A stretch of 64,000 nt of DNA from Amphibalanus amphitrite (Eukaryota; Arthropoda; Thecostraca; Balanomorpha; Balanidae): NCBI RefSeq assembly GCF_019059575.1, contig NW_024881829.1, forward strand, positions 62,001-126,000, written 5' to 3'. Positions within the stretch are counted from its first letter, which is position 1. Each line of letters starts with the position of its first letter. Made by a program: the position numbers and the translations under genes. Shown in pieces: positions 35,517-44,171 of the stretch. Below the pieces are notes generated by a model, which worked only from the letters and a program-made list of their open reading frames with translations, was not told where the DNA came from and made no database searches.

Positions 35517-35952
35517 CGTCCACCATAGAGTGTAGTCGTCCTCCGGTCGTCGTCCTTGGTCGCTGCAGCCGAGTGGTGGTGAGTGGCTTTTTGGGACAGC
35601 CGCTCAGTCCACCTCAGCCGCTCGCGATTGATGTCCCTGCTAGTCGTCGTGTAGTCGTCCTGGCCGTTCATCGAGTTTTGTAGTCGTCCTGGCCGTTCAC
35701 CGGGTTTGTAGTCGTCCTCTTTCCTCGTTCCCATCTGGATCAGCCTGACGGTTGTGTAGTCGGTCCACCATAGAGTGTAGTCGTCCACCGGTTGTTGTAG
35801 CCGAGTGGTGGTGAGTGGCTTTTTGAGACAGCCGCTCGGTCCACCTCAGCCGCTCGTGATTGATATCCCTGCTAGTTGTCGTGTAGTCGTCCTGGCTGTT
35901 CATCGAGTTTGTAGTCGTCCTTCCGCGTCCCGTTCTCATCTGGGTCGGCCTG
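35517..35952 (-). repeat. Two direct repeats with seven GGACGACTAC motifs, env 3' region
   Basis: Copies of about 200-235 bp at 35,517-35,751 and 35,763-35,952 both start GTCCACCATAGAGTGTAGTCGTCC (plus strand). GTAGTCGTCC (minus GGACGACTAC) occurs exactly seven times, at 35,532, 35,651, 35,680, 35,708, 35,777, 35,883 and 35,911. The block lies between the env stop and the 3' LTR. A packaging or RNA-export role would be inference. Confidence 0.75.
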
Positions 35953-35994
35953 CATCCGTGTCGGTTACCGGCCCGTTCTCTGTCCGGTTTGGAC

Positions 35995-38043
35995 TTAGAG
36001 AAGGGCGGTCAGCTCATCGTGTTGTTTTTTCAGCTTAGCGAGGGCGATTTCGAGTTGCGCCGTCTTCTCCATGCGACATTGCAGGTCCGTTGTGATTACT
36101 TCCAGGTGGTGGATCCGGGATTGGAGTTGTGATATCTGGTTGGGATCGGGCAGGAGAGGGGCAGATGGGATGGGCAGGTCGGGATTTTGGCGGGGTTGGA
36201 TGATGGTACTCTGTGATCGTCTGTTTCGGCTGCAGTTGTAGGCAAGCAGGCCGAGCACCCCAAGCAGGGCGACTCCTCCGAGGGTTAGGGAGGTGTGGTT
36301 GATTAACTTGAAGGATATCCCTTCTGTGTCCGGGGATTCGTTCCAGTTCTTCATTGTTTCTTTCAGCTCTGTCAGCATTGAATCTTCTCGACCCGTCTCT
36401 TTGGCTGCTTCAAGAATCTCATTTAGTTCTGTTTGGTTTATCCTTCCTTTCGTAGAAATGTAGTTTTGGAAAGTACTTGGTTTCAGTTCAATCTTGAAGT
36501 GAGTCATGTCCGTCAATTTCATTTCAGCTGGGGTGTCGTCTTGCCTTTTCAGATGAGCTGGGATGATGTAATGGTCTCCCATCGCAGTGCAGCTGGCCGG
36601 AAGGGAGAAAATACCTGTTCCTTGTAACCGGAACCCTTTGGTTGGCATTCCTTCTCCGGCACATTGCATAGAGAATAACTCCTCGGTTGGTAATACATAA
36701 AGCCATTTGTTGTCCGCTACGGGGTATATTTGCGGTTTTGGTTTTATCATTTTCCGCACGCATTCTTCCTCAACCTTGCTTTCTTCGTCCCGGAAGGCAT
36801 GGTATAGACAACCCTCTCTCTTCTCCTTGATGAGAGGTGTAAGCTTGTTGCACATCGTTCGTCCACCGACGTGGCGGCAACGGCTAATTTCTTCTGCCGA
36901 CAATTCAATGTGCAGGCGCTGGTCCTTCGATATTGCGAAATATGGGTAGGGGACCTGGGCTTCTAGGGCAATTGAGGAATTGGAAAAGTGTGTAGGGATG
37001 GAGTTGACCTTAAAGAGATGGTATTGTCCATACGGCCGGTATTGGAGCGGGATTTGGATATGCACTTCCCAGCCGTCTTCAAGCGCCACCGCGGAAATTT
37101 CTAAGAACTTGTAGATGTTTGCCGGTGTTTCTGAGAGCGAGATGGCTGGCACCCACCCATCAGGCAGGTGATTAGTGATGGCCGCCATGGTGGTCTTCAG
37201 CGTTGCGGGCGACAAAATGGCCGGCGTTACCACTCCTTGTTGAGTGTGCGCCATCGCCCGGCCGATCTGCCTCACTTCGTGGTGAAAAGTCATCACAGCG
37301 GCGCTTGCGGTACGGATGGCAGAGGAGATCGCGTGGCCGAAATCGAGCTCTCGACGAATATTCCGCATGGTAATGTGGTCGGCGTCCCTCGTAACTGTAA
37401 AGAGTGACTCCAGCTCGATGGCCTTTCTGGCTAGCGTCACTAAGTGTTTATCGTTGTTCTTCTGACGCTTTGAAATTTCTCCGATTAAGGTGGTTTGTAG
37501 TTCAGCAATATGATGAAGTTTTCCCACGCCGGCCGTGATTCCTTCGATTTGTTTGTGCAGTTTTTGGACGTCAGTTTCCGTGGCGGTGCCAAACAACCAT
37601 TTTAAACCGTCGCCAAGGGCGTTAATCAGTCCCCTGGCTCGGCGACTGAGTCTCAATTCCGTCCTGAGTTCCTGGATTTCAACTTCACCAGCCCTTAGCT
37701 CAGCCTCCATCCAGGTACGCTCTTGATTCCACATGGCTTTCATTTCTCTGATAAATTGTTGGGTTCTCTGTTCTTCGGCCGTCTGGTTCGCTTCAAATTC
37801 GCCGCTGTTCTCTAAAGCCCTATCAATTTTGGTGAATTGCTCCCGGATTTGATTTGATTGCCTTTCGACGTCCTCTTGCTGAAATCTCACTATTGCTGTC
37901 CAGGTTCCGGTGGCCAACACCAATGGTCCCTTCGGCTGGAATAAAATTCCGCTTCGCAGGCCGGGCGTGACGTCATTTTCTTCCGATCCCTTGGTGCGGC
38001 TGGCTGCGACCCAGAGCAGCAGGAGGGCCAGTCGTCCGGACAT
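35995..38043 (-). CDS. env: Envelope fusion-type glycoprotein (errantivirus/baculovirus F-like)
   Basis: The frame is open from 38,061; the first ATG is at 38,043 and begins a hydrophobic signal peptide (MSGRLALLLLWVAA), giving about 682 residues. A basic furin-type site SRRAR at about residues 133-137 is followed at once by GLINALGDGLKWLFGT, the arrangement of baculovirus F and gypsy Env fusion proteins. Heptad-rich segments flank it. One transmembrane helix (LTLGGVALLGVLGLLAY) lies about 80 residues from the end. The cytoplasmic tail is long and itself coiled-coil-like. Such proteins are cleaved by furin and mediate membrane fusion. A splice acceptor lies 9 nt before the ATG, so expression from a spliced RNA is likely. 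No stop or frameshift was seen. Confidence 0.88.
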   Translation of the reverse strand: MSGRLALLLLWVAASRTKGSEENDVTPGLRSGILFQPKGPLVLATGTWTAIVRFQQEDVERQSNQIREQFTKIDRALENSGEFEANQTAEEQRTQQFIREMKAMWNQERTWMEAELRAGEVEIQELRTELRLSRRARGLINALGDGLKWLFGTATETDVQKLHKQIEGITAGVGKLHHIAELQTTLIGEISKRQKNNDKHLVTLARKAIELESLFTVTRDADHITMRNIRRELDFGHAISSAIRTASAAVMTFHHEVRQIGRAMAHTQQGVVTPAILSPATLKTTMAAITNHLPDGWVPAISLSETPANIYKFLEISAVALEDGWEVHIQIPLQYRPYGQYHLFKVNSIPTHFSNSSIALEAQVPYPYFAISKDQRLHIELSAEEISRCRHVGGRTMCNKLTPLIKEKREGCLYHAFRDEESKVEEECVRKMIKPKPQIYPVADNKWLYVLPTEELFSMQCAGEGMPTKGFRLQGTGIFSLPASCTAMGDHYIIPAHLKRQDDTPAEMKLTDMTHFKIELKPSTFQNYISTKGRINQTELNEILEAAKETGREDSMLTELKETMKNWNESPDTEGISFKLINHTSLTLGGVALLGVLGLLAYNCSRNRRSQSTIIQPRQNPDLPIPSAPLLPDPNQISQLQSRIHHLEVITTDLQCRMEKTAQLEIALAKLKKQHDELTALL

Positions 38044-38051
38044 GGCCTCGG

Positions 38052-38075
38052 TCTGGAACAAGAGGAGACACTCCT
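38052..38075 (-). promoter_or_regulatory. Splice acceptor for env mRNA
   Basis: On the minus strand, TGTCTCCTCTTGTTCCAG ends 9 nt before the env ATG and lies just after the pol stop. A strong polypyrimidine tract with CAG exactly between pol and env is what a subgenomic env message needs. Confidence 0.65.
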
Positions 38076-38092
38076 GTTGGTTTCTTTTTGTC

Positions 38093-41000
38093 TCACTGGT
38101 CTCGCTGTTCCCGCCTGAGTCGGATTCGATCGGACCGTCTCAGGATGGGTGTCTCAAAATTATTGGCCCTTCTCCTGCCCTGTCCCGTCCCACAAATGCC
38201 TGGGGAGGGTTGGGATCTCCTGCTGTAAGGACGGGGCTCGGTGGTGCAGTCTTGAGGCGGTGGGTGTGGTAACTGGTCGGGTATAGGAGCGGCCGGAGTT
38301 CCAAAATGTCCTCCCCCGTCTCCTCCGTCACTCTCTCCTTCCTCCGCACTCCCCGAGCTGGTCGATACGGGGCTATGATCGAGTGGGCCGGGTCGGAACT
38401 TGCTCCTTTGGAGCCTGAGCCAGTTGTCCACTTGCTGCTCAGCGTTGAGAGGGTTCTTAGCGCCGTCATGTTGTTGGAGGCCCTCGGGTAGAGCTTCCTT
38501 TGGCCAGACGTATTCGGGTATTTGTCGTTTTAGGCGATTGACGTGAACTCGGTGGATCCTCCCACGTCTGTTTGGGTGTTCTATGTGGTAGTTCAACGGC
38601 CCTATGACTTTAATGACTCTGTATCCTGGCTTCCAGGGCGGGTGGAGCTTTTTGGTTTGTCCCTCAGTCACTCTTTCATCCAGGAGGAGGACTTCGTCTC
38701 CCACCTGGAAGTGTCGCTCTCGACTTCTCTTGTCGTGATGGTGTTTTTGCTTGTCTCGAGCGTCCTTCAGGTGGGATTGCACGTCGGCGAATGCCTGATG
38801 CATGTGCGTGACCATGCTGGGCTTGATGCGCTCCACTTCTGAGGTGGGATCTGGAAAATCCAGCCGTCGTCTCTTCAGCTGAAGGTCTAGTGGCGCGCGA
38901 CAGGGCCTCCCGAACATTAAGTAGAACGGCGTCTCACCTGTGCTCTCCTGGGCTGCAGCTCGGTAGGCATGCAGGAGGTACGGGAGGTATTGATCCCAGT
39001 CACGCTGGTGTTCTTCCACACAACCCCTCAGCATCGAGGCTAATGTCCGGTTGAACCTTTCGCAGAGTCCGTCAAATTGCGGATGATACGGGGTCGTGAA
39101 TAGGTGAGCTGCTTGAATGAGCCTGCACATCTCCTTTAGGAGGTTGGATGTAAAGTTCGTTCCATTGTCGGTGATGATACGCTCTGGGAGGCCGTATTCC
39201 AGAAACTTTTCCATGAGCACTCCTGCAGTAGTTTCGGCTGTTTGGTCTTTGGTGGCTTCTGCGAGGACATACCGTGTCAGATAGTCCGTGAGTACCACTA
39301 CGTACTTTTTGCCGGATTTTGTCTGAGGCAGGGGCCCGAGTACATCGACGGCTACCGTATGCCACGCCCCAAGTGGTTGAGGCATGTCTCCAAGTGGTGC
39401 CTGTTGCTTTCTTCCGCGGTCCTTGGTTTGGCACGTTGGGCAGCCTGCAATGTAGTTGGTGCAGATGGTGAACATGTTCTTGAAGAAGAAGCTACGTTTC
39501 AGGTTGCCGAGTGTTTTCCCTGCCTTGAGGTGTCCTGCGTGGGCGTCTTGTACTGCTGACTTGATTAGAACTTGCGGCAACACCACCTGCCATCTCTCTT
39601 CCTTGTTTTTGGTGCTGCTAACCCGCTCTAAGACGTCATCTTCGGTGATTCGGAATTGGTGTTTCAGTGCCCACGAAGGCAGTTCTCCTCCCTGTTCTAC
39701 GGCTTTTCTCAGCTGCTGGCAGTCGTGGTCATTCCTTTGGAGGTCAGCGAGGGCCCGTCTCCCCAGTCCCGTTGGGGTGTTTTTGACCGCTCCGTCTCCT
39801 TCGCAGTGTCCCGGGTTCTGGACATCTTCTGCCGCCGGGGTCTCTTCCCCTTGATCCTGCTGGGCCTGTCTTCGTGTGATCACTGCCATCACACCCAGCA
39901 TATCTTCCGGGGCTTCTCCTGTTCCTCCATCTTCTTTGCAGTTCCTTTCTTGCTCTTGCTTCGTTTCATCTTCCTTTCTTCTGTGTCGCCTCTCTCCTTC
40001 GTACATTCGTGATAGGAAGTCCGCATTCCGGTGCTGCTTTCCGGGTTTGTATGTTATCTTGAGGTCGTACTCTAGCAGCGCCATACGCCACCGCTGAAGT
40101 CTTGGATTCGGGTTTTTCAGGTCCTGTAGCCATTTCAGGGCCCAGTGGTCAGTAACCACCTCCGTTGGACGTCCCAGGATATATTCTCTGAACTGGCGAG
40201 TGGCCCACACAAGAGCGAGACACTCAAGCTCACAGGCCGAGTAGTTCTCCTCCAGACGGGTGGTACGTCTTGAAGCGTAGCTGATGACCCTCTCCTTGGG
40301 GTCTCCTTCGTGCTGCTGTCCGAGCACCGCACCCAACCCTGTCGAGCTCCCATCTGTCATAAGGATGAATGGCTTTGAGAAATCTGGGAGCGCCAGCACC
40401 GGTTCGCTAGTGAGAGCGTCCTTCAGGTCTGCAAACGCGTCCTGCTCCTTGGACCCCCATTGGAAGGGTGTGTTCTGCTTGGTTAGCTCTGTGAGAGCCC
40501 AGGCCCGCCTGCTGAAGTTCTTCACGAAACTTCGGTAATAGGAAGCCATGCCCAGAAAGCTGCGCACTTCTTTGACGGTGGAGGGGGCGTCCAGGTCGCA
40601 GATCTTTTTGATGTTCTCGGGGCCTGGGCGGAGCTGTCCCGGTGAGATGAGGTGACCAAGGTACTGGACCTGCTCCTTTGCGAGTACGCATTTAGATGGC
40701 TTTAGTTTGATACCGGCTTGCTTAAGGCGCTCGAAGACGAGGCGCAGGTGCTCCAGGTGATCTTCAAAGTTGTTGGAGAAGACGATGATGTCGTCAATGA
40801 AACAGTGACAGAATTTTCCTGTGTATCCTGAGAGCACGTGAGCCATGAGACGCTGATAGGTAGCCGGCGCGTTGCGGAGCCCATACGGCACACGGAGGAA
40901 GTGGTAAAGGCCAAGAAAACACCGAAATGCTGTCTTTGGACGGTCCTCTTCTGCTACACTGACTTGCCAGTAGCCTTGCTGGCAATCGAGACAACTGAAA

Positions 41001-42958
41001 ATCTGGGCCCCGCCGAGTGTGTCAAAGATCTCGCTTCTGGCCAGTGGGAGAGGGTAATGGTCTGCCTTGGTAACTTCGTTGAGGCCTCGGTAATCGACGC
41101 AAAACCGAGTTTCTCCAGACTTCTTTGGCACTAGGACCACCCCTGCGGCGTAGGGTGATATCGATGGTTCAATAACCCCTTTTTCGAGCATGTCTCGTAT
41201 CTCTTTTTCGATGAATTCTCTTTCTGTATGGGCCACCCTGTAGGCTGGCCGTCTCACTGGTACATCTGTGGTTAGTTCGATTCGATGTTGAATAAGGTCA
41301 CACGCTCCGAGTTCCCCTTTTTGTGCAAAACATTGGTGAAATTCTTCCACTAGCTGTTTGAGCGCCTGTTCCTGGCCGGGAGAAACAGGACCGATGGTTA
41401 TTGTCCCTCCTTTTCCGTCATCTGCTGCCGCTGTGGGGAGCTCTTCTAGTTCATCGGTGGTGTCTTCACCTGGTGCTCCGCTCTGAGGGATGCCATGGGC
41501 TGTTTCTCCTGATGGCGTGTCGGGTCGTTCAGATATATACAGTATATGTACACTCCCGATCGTTGATTCGTCATCTGTGAGGGTTGTCTGGCTGACCTCC
41601 TCTTCGTAGCTCGGCTGCCGCTCGGACCACTCTGTCTCGGTAGCATATGTGGCTCGCTCTCCGGAGCCGGTTCCTGCTTGTTGCTCCTGTAGAGCCTCCG
41701 TGCGGTCCACGATTTGTGTAGTACGGTTTTCTGACGACATTGCCTGTTTTGGTTTCGTTTCGCCTTGTTTCGTTGCATTTGGCGCTGTACCCGCTTGACA
41801 GGGCGCTGCTGCAGACTCCATTTGATTTATCTGGTAATCATTTTCCGAATTGTCGCAGATCTCGCGCTCCTCGTGGATTTCAATGGTAGTTTCCAGGGGC
41901 CCCGGCGGCTGATTTTCATCATTGGGTAGCCTATCTGTCTTGAGCAGCGTGCCCCGCTTCTCTTCTGGGGGTGGGGTTGTGTTGCTCTCATTGTATACGG
42001 GCGGCGACATGTTTCCGGCATCACTGGACGAGAGCGTCCTTCCTGGAGCGTTCTTGGGTGGTTGTATCGATTCTCGGGTCGGTGACTGGACTGCTGCTTC
42101 TGACTGATGGTGGTCTGTTATGCCGGGGCGTTCCGAGTCTGCACATGTGGGTGCGTGCGGCTCTTCATTCATTGTCTTCGAATCAAGAGGCGTTCCCGGT
42201 GCCCTGCTGACATCCTTCTCTGATTTCCCAGGGCAGCTCGTGTCACCCTCAGCTTCTTGAACCTGTTTTTTGGGGTCCACGACCTGCACGCCAGCGCACT
42301 CCTCTTCCCATCCTTCCGCTGTCCGTAAGGGTATTGGCCTGGAGTCCTCTAGCTGTACCGTCATAGTGGCCGGGTTGATCGTCAGGTTGTGTTTGCGGAT
42401 GAAGTCGAATCCAATGATAGCATCTTGGAGGATGTCGGGACAAATGTATGCTGGGTGCTTCCTGGCTGTGCCGGCAAAATCGAATTTCATTGTTGCTTCG
42501 TGGAGTATCGGTATCAGGTGTCCTGAGGCTGACTTCAGTCGTACCTCCACCGGTCGTCCTGTCGTGAGATGCTCGTGCTGCCGGACTAGTGCTGGGTTCA
42601 CTATGGTTACCATAGAGCCGGTATCAATTAGGACAAAGGCTTCAGTCCCCTCAATTTTGATGCGACAGGTGCATGTTGGTACAACGTTTGCTCCTTTGAC
42701 CTGGGCTGTACTTGTTGTTTCTCTGATGCCCTGCCGTTTTGGTGACGTTTCCAAAATCGCTGCTAGTTGAGTTGGTGTCGTTTCCGATGTCGAGTGGTTA
42801 GGTTCCGGGTGGTGGTTCGGATCTATTTGGGGGACTTTACCTTGCCTCATTGCCGACTGCCCCCCTCTTACAGTCGGCGATACCCGTTTCCCGACTGTGG
42901 GTACGTGGCGTGCGGGCAGTGCCTGCGGATATGTCCCATTTGACCGCACCCGTAGCAT
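38093..42958 (-). CDS. pol: Pol polyprotein: protease, reverse transcriptase, RNase H, integrase
   Basis: The 1621-codon frame overlaps gag by 91 nt in the -1 frame. Domains in order: aspartic protease (LIDTGSMV, about 110-117); RT about 555-745, with FCVDYRGLN near 621 and the catalytic FIDDIIVF near 721; RNase H starting with LMTDGSS near 868; integrase with an HHCC finger (HAGH near 1141, CPTC near 1175), catalytic Asp in VAVDVLG near 1205, DNGTNF near 1264 and Glu in CERFNR near 1300; then a GPY/F-like module (IGPLNYHI) near 1456. This order is Ty3/gypsy. An unusually long Pro/Glu/Ser/Thr-rich linker of about 300 residues separates PR and RT. Translation probably needs -1 frameshifting at 42,886-42,892. 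All catalytic residues I checked are present and there are no stops. Confidence 0.95.
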   Translation of the reverse strand: MLRVRSNGTYPQALPARHVPTVGKRVSPTVRGGQSAMRQGKVPQIDPNHHPEPNHSTSETTPTQLAAILETSPKRQGIRETTSTAQVKGANVVPTCTCRIKIEGTEAFVLIDTGSMVTIVNPALVRQHEHLTTGRPVEVRLKSASGHLIPILHEATMKFDFAGTARKHPAYICPDILQDAIIGFDFIRKHNLTINPATMTVQLEDSRPIPLRTAEGWEEECAGVQVVDPKKQVQEAEGDTSCPGKSEKDVSRAPGTPLDSKTMNEEPHAPTCADSERPGITDHHQSEAAVQSPTRESIQPPKNAPGRTLSSSDAGNMSPPVYNESNTTPPPEEKRGTLLKTDRLPNDENQPPGPLETTIEIHEEREICDNSENDYQINQMESAAAPCQAGTAPNATKQGETKPKQAMSSENRTTQIVDRTEALQEQQAGTGSGERATYATETEWSERQPSYEEEVSQTTLTDDESTIGSVHILYISERPDTPSGETAHGIPQSGAPGEDTTDELEELPTAAADDGKGGTITIGPVSPGQEQALKQLVEEFHQCFAQKGELGACDLIQHRIELTTDVPVRRPAYRVAHTEREFIEKEIRDMLEKGVIEPSISPYAAGVVLVPKKSGETRFCVDYRGLNEVTKADHYPLPLARSEIFDTLGGAQIFSCLDCQQGYWQVSVAEEDRPKTAFRCFLGLYHFLRVPYGLRNAPATYQRLMAHVLSGYTGKFCHCFIDDIIVFSNNFEDHLEHLRLVFERLKQAGIKLKPSKCVLAKEQVQYLGHLISPGQLRPGPENIKKICDLDAPSTVKEVRSFLGMASYYRSFVKNFSRRAWALTELTKQNTPFQWGSKEQDAFADLKDALTSEPVLALPDFSKPFILMTDGSSTGLGAVLGQQHEGDPKERVISYASRRTTRLEENYSACELECLALVWATRQFREYILGRPTEVVTDHWALKWLQDLKNPNPRLQRWRMALLEYDLKITYKPGKQHRNADFLSRMYEGERRHRRKEDETKQEQERNCKEDGGTGEAPEDMLGVMAVITRRQAQQDQGEETPAAEDVQNPGHCEGDGAVKNTPTGLGRRALADLQRNDHDCQQLRKAVEQGGELPSWALKHQFRITEDDVLERVSSTKNKEERWQVVLPQVLIKSAVQDAHAGHLKAGKTLGNLKRSFFFKNMFTICTNYIAGCPTCQTKDRGRKQQAPLGDMPQPLGAWHTVAVDVLGPLPQTKSGKKYVVVLTDYLTRYVLAEATKDQTAETTAGVLMEKFLEYGLPERIITDNGTNFTSNLLKEMCRLIQAAHLFTTPYHPQFDGLCERFNRTLASMLRGCVEEHQRDWDQYLPYLLHAYRAAAQESTGETPFYLMFGRPCRAPLDLQLKRRRLDFPDPTSEVERIKPSMVTHMHQAFADVQSHLKDARDKQKHHHDKRSRERHFQVGDEVLLLDERVTEGQTKKLHPPWKPGYRVIKVIGPLNYHIEHPNRRGRIHRVHVNRLKRQIPEYVWPKEALPEGLQQHDGAKNPLNAEQQVDNWLRLQRSKFRPGPLDHSPVSTSSGSAEEGESDGGDGGGHFGTPAAPIPDQLPHPPPQDCTTEPRPYSRRSQPSPGICGTGQGRRRANNFETPILRRSDRIRLRREQRDQ
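42852..42892 (-). promoter_or_regulatory. -1 ribosomal frameshift signal (GGGAAAC plus stem-loop)
   Basis: The slippery heptamer G GGA AAC (42,886-42,892) is in the gag zero frame. A 7-nt spacer (42,879-42,885) leads to an 8-bp GC-rich stem, GCCGACTG (42,871-42,878) with CAGTCGGC (42,852-42,859). The 11-nt loop contains the gag stop TAA. Heptamer, spacer length and stem match classical retroviral signals; GGGAAAC is used by some lentiviruses. The pol frame is indeed -1 relative to gag. Confidence 0.85.
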
Positions 42959-44070
42959 ATAAAGGGTTCGTTTCCCCTACCGCCGTCAAAATTCCTCCAG
43001 GCGGGCCCTGGACCCTGTCTGAATTCCTGGCGGGTCCACTCTTGCGTTCTTCCTGGTCGTCGGTTCGGCTGGGCACCTCGTGGTAGGGGGAGCTGTCTGT
43101 CGAAATGGTGGTCGCCGCGTCGCTGCCCACCGCCTCTTCGTGAGTTGTTATTTCTGTATGCCTGGCCTGATGTCCGTTGATGGTGGTGATGTTGGTCGCC
43201 TGGGCCATCGTATTCATCCTCGGATTCCGATGAACGCTCGTCGTTTGATTTCCGTTGGGTTGAATTGATGGAGTTGTCGGCTCTCTTGGTTGATTTGTCC
43301 TCTTTGGCTTTCTTCTTTTTTGCTTCCTCCCTAATCTCTAAAGCGGCCACGATCTGTTCTACTAGTCCAGGGTTAGTTGCTGCGGTCGGACCCGGGATAT
43401 CCTGCTTAAAGCAGCTAAGCACGGCTTCCTCTCGGTGGCTGTTCTCTACCGCCTCTTCTTCGGCGGCAGCTTTTACCGCATCGTCAAAAGTGCTGCACTT
43501 TTTCCGCCAGACCATTTGACGCAGGCTGCTTCGCAGCCCTCGGATAAAGTTTGATTTTCGCATAAAGTCGAGGAGCTTTTTCCTCGCTTCACTCGTTTTT
43601 TCCTCGCCGTTCCCTCCGTCAGCCGAATCAGCTTCTTCCCTTTCTGTTTTCAATGCGAGTCCTTCTGAGCCTACGGCGAGAATTGATAGTTTCCTTACGG
43701 TTTGGGCCCACTCCTGTACAGTTTTTCCTCCTTGCGTTGCCGTGTTTAGTAGGTACTGATGCCATTGTTCCTTCCCCGCGGTGTCATATCGTTCTTTGAG
43801 TGTTCTTTTCAGTTCTTCCCAGTTTGATATTTTACCTTCGTCTCTTAATTGTTCTGCAAATTCACCAGCTTCTCCCCTTAGCCTGAACAGTGCCGCTTTA
43901 AAGGTTTGCTCCTGGTTCCAACCGGCGAATTCCGCTGCTCTTTCAATCATTTGGATCCATTCGCTCAAGTCTTGTTGTCCGTCAAAATTGTCCACTGATC
44001 CGATTACTCGGTAGCGCTCCATTTCCTGGAAAAAAGATGTCCGAGTTACAACCTTACACTTCACTTTCAT
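42868..44070 (-). CDS. gag: Gag polyprotein with zinc knuckle
   Basis: The 400-codon frame starts at a true ATG (44,070); a second ATG at 44,022 (MERYRVIGS) would give 384 residues. The N-terminal half resembles the retrotransposon gag capsid domain (SEWIQMIERAAEFAGW and the LRGEAGEFA helix). The middle is Arg/Gly/His-rich. The C-terminus has a CCHC knuckle, CYGCGQMGHIRRHC, at about 372-385, the nucleocapsid RNA-binding module. Gag assembles the particle and packages RNA. The acceptor-like TCTTTTTTCCAG, 3 nt before the second ATG, suggests that a spliced message could start there. The frame ends inside the frameshift stem-loop. Confidence 0.9.
   Translation of the reverse strand: MKVKCKVVTRTSFFQEMERYRVIGSVDNFDGQQDLSEWIQMIERAAEFAGWNQEQTFKAALFRLRGEAGEFAEQLRDEGKISNWEELKRTLKERYDTAGKEQWHQYLLNTATQGGKTVQEWAQTVRKLSILAVGSEGLALKTEREEADSADGGNGEEKTSEARKKLLDFMRKSNFIRGLRSSLRQMVWRKKCSTFDDAVKAAAEEEAVENSHREEAVLSCFKQDIPGPTAATNPGLVEQIVAALEIREEAKKKKAKEDKSTKRADNSINSTQRKSNDERSSESEDEYDGPGDQHHHHQRTSGQAYRNNNSRRGGGQRRGDHHFDRQLPLPRGAQPNRRPGRTQEWTRQEFRQGPGPAWRNFDGGRGNEPFICYGCGQMGHIRRHCPHATYPQSGNGYRRL
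44022..44040 (-). promoter_or_regulatory. Splice-acceptor-like site at the internal gag ATG
   Basis: Minus-strand TCTTTTTTCCAG is followed by GAA and then ATGGAGCGC. The tract and CAG fit a 3' splice site. It could remove part of the very long leader if a donor exists upstream. Confidence 0.4.
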
Positions 44071-44151
44071 ATTTCTTCTGTCGTTACTCTGCTTCTATGG
44101 GTTCGGCAATGCACGTTCCTCCACCGACTTCATGATTCCTTGATTGATCCT

Positions 44152-44171
44152 GCCCCACGTTGGGTACGCCA
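44152..44171 (-). other. Primer-binding site, tRNA-Lys-like
   Basis: Four bases (GATT) after the 5' LTR, the minus strand reads TGGCGTACCCAACGTGGGGC. It is complementary to the usual metazoan tRNA-Lys 3' end (TGGCGCCCAACGTGGGGC) except for two extra bases, TA, after TGGCG. Assignment to tRNA-Lys rests on family knowledge; a different tRNA could match better. Confidence 0.6.

Noticed and set aside
37890..43268. Plus-strand frames of 60-195 codons opposite pol, gag and env
   Set aside because: They are shadows of the intact minus-strand retroviral genes and show no independent motif.
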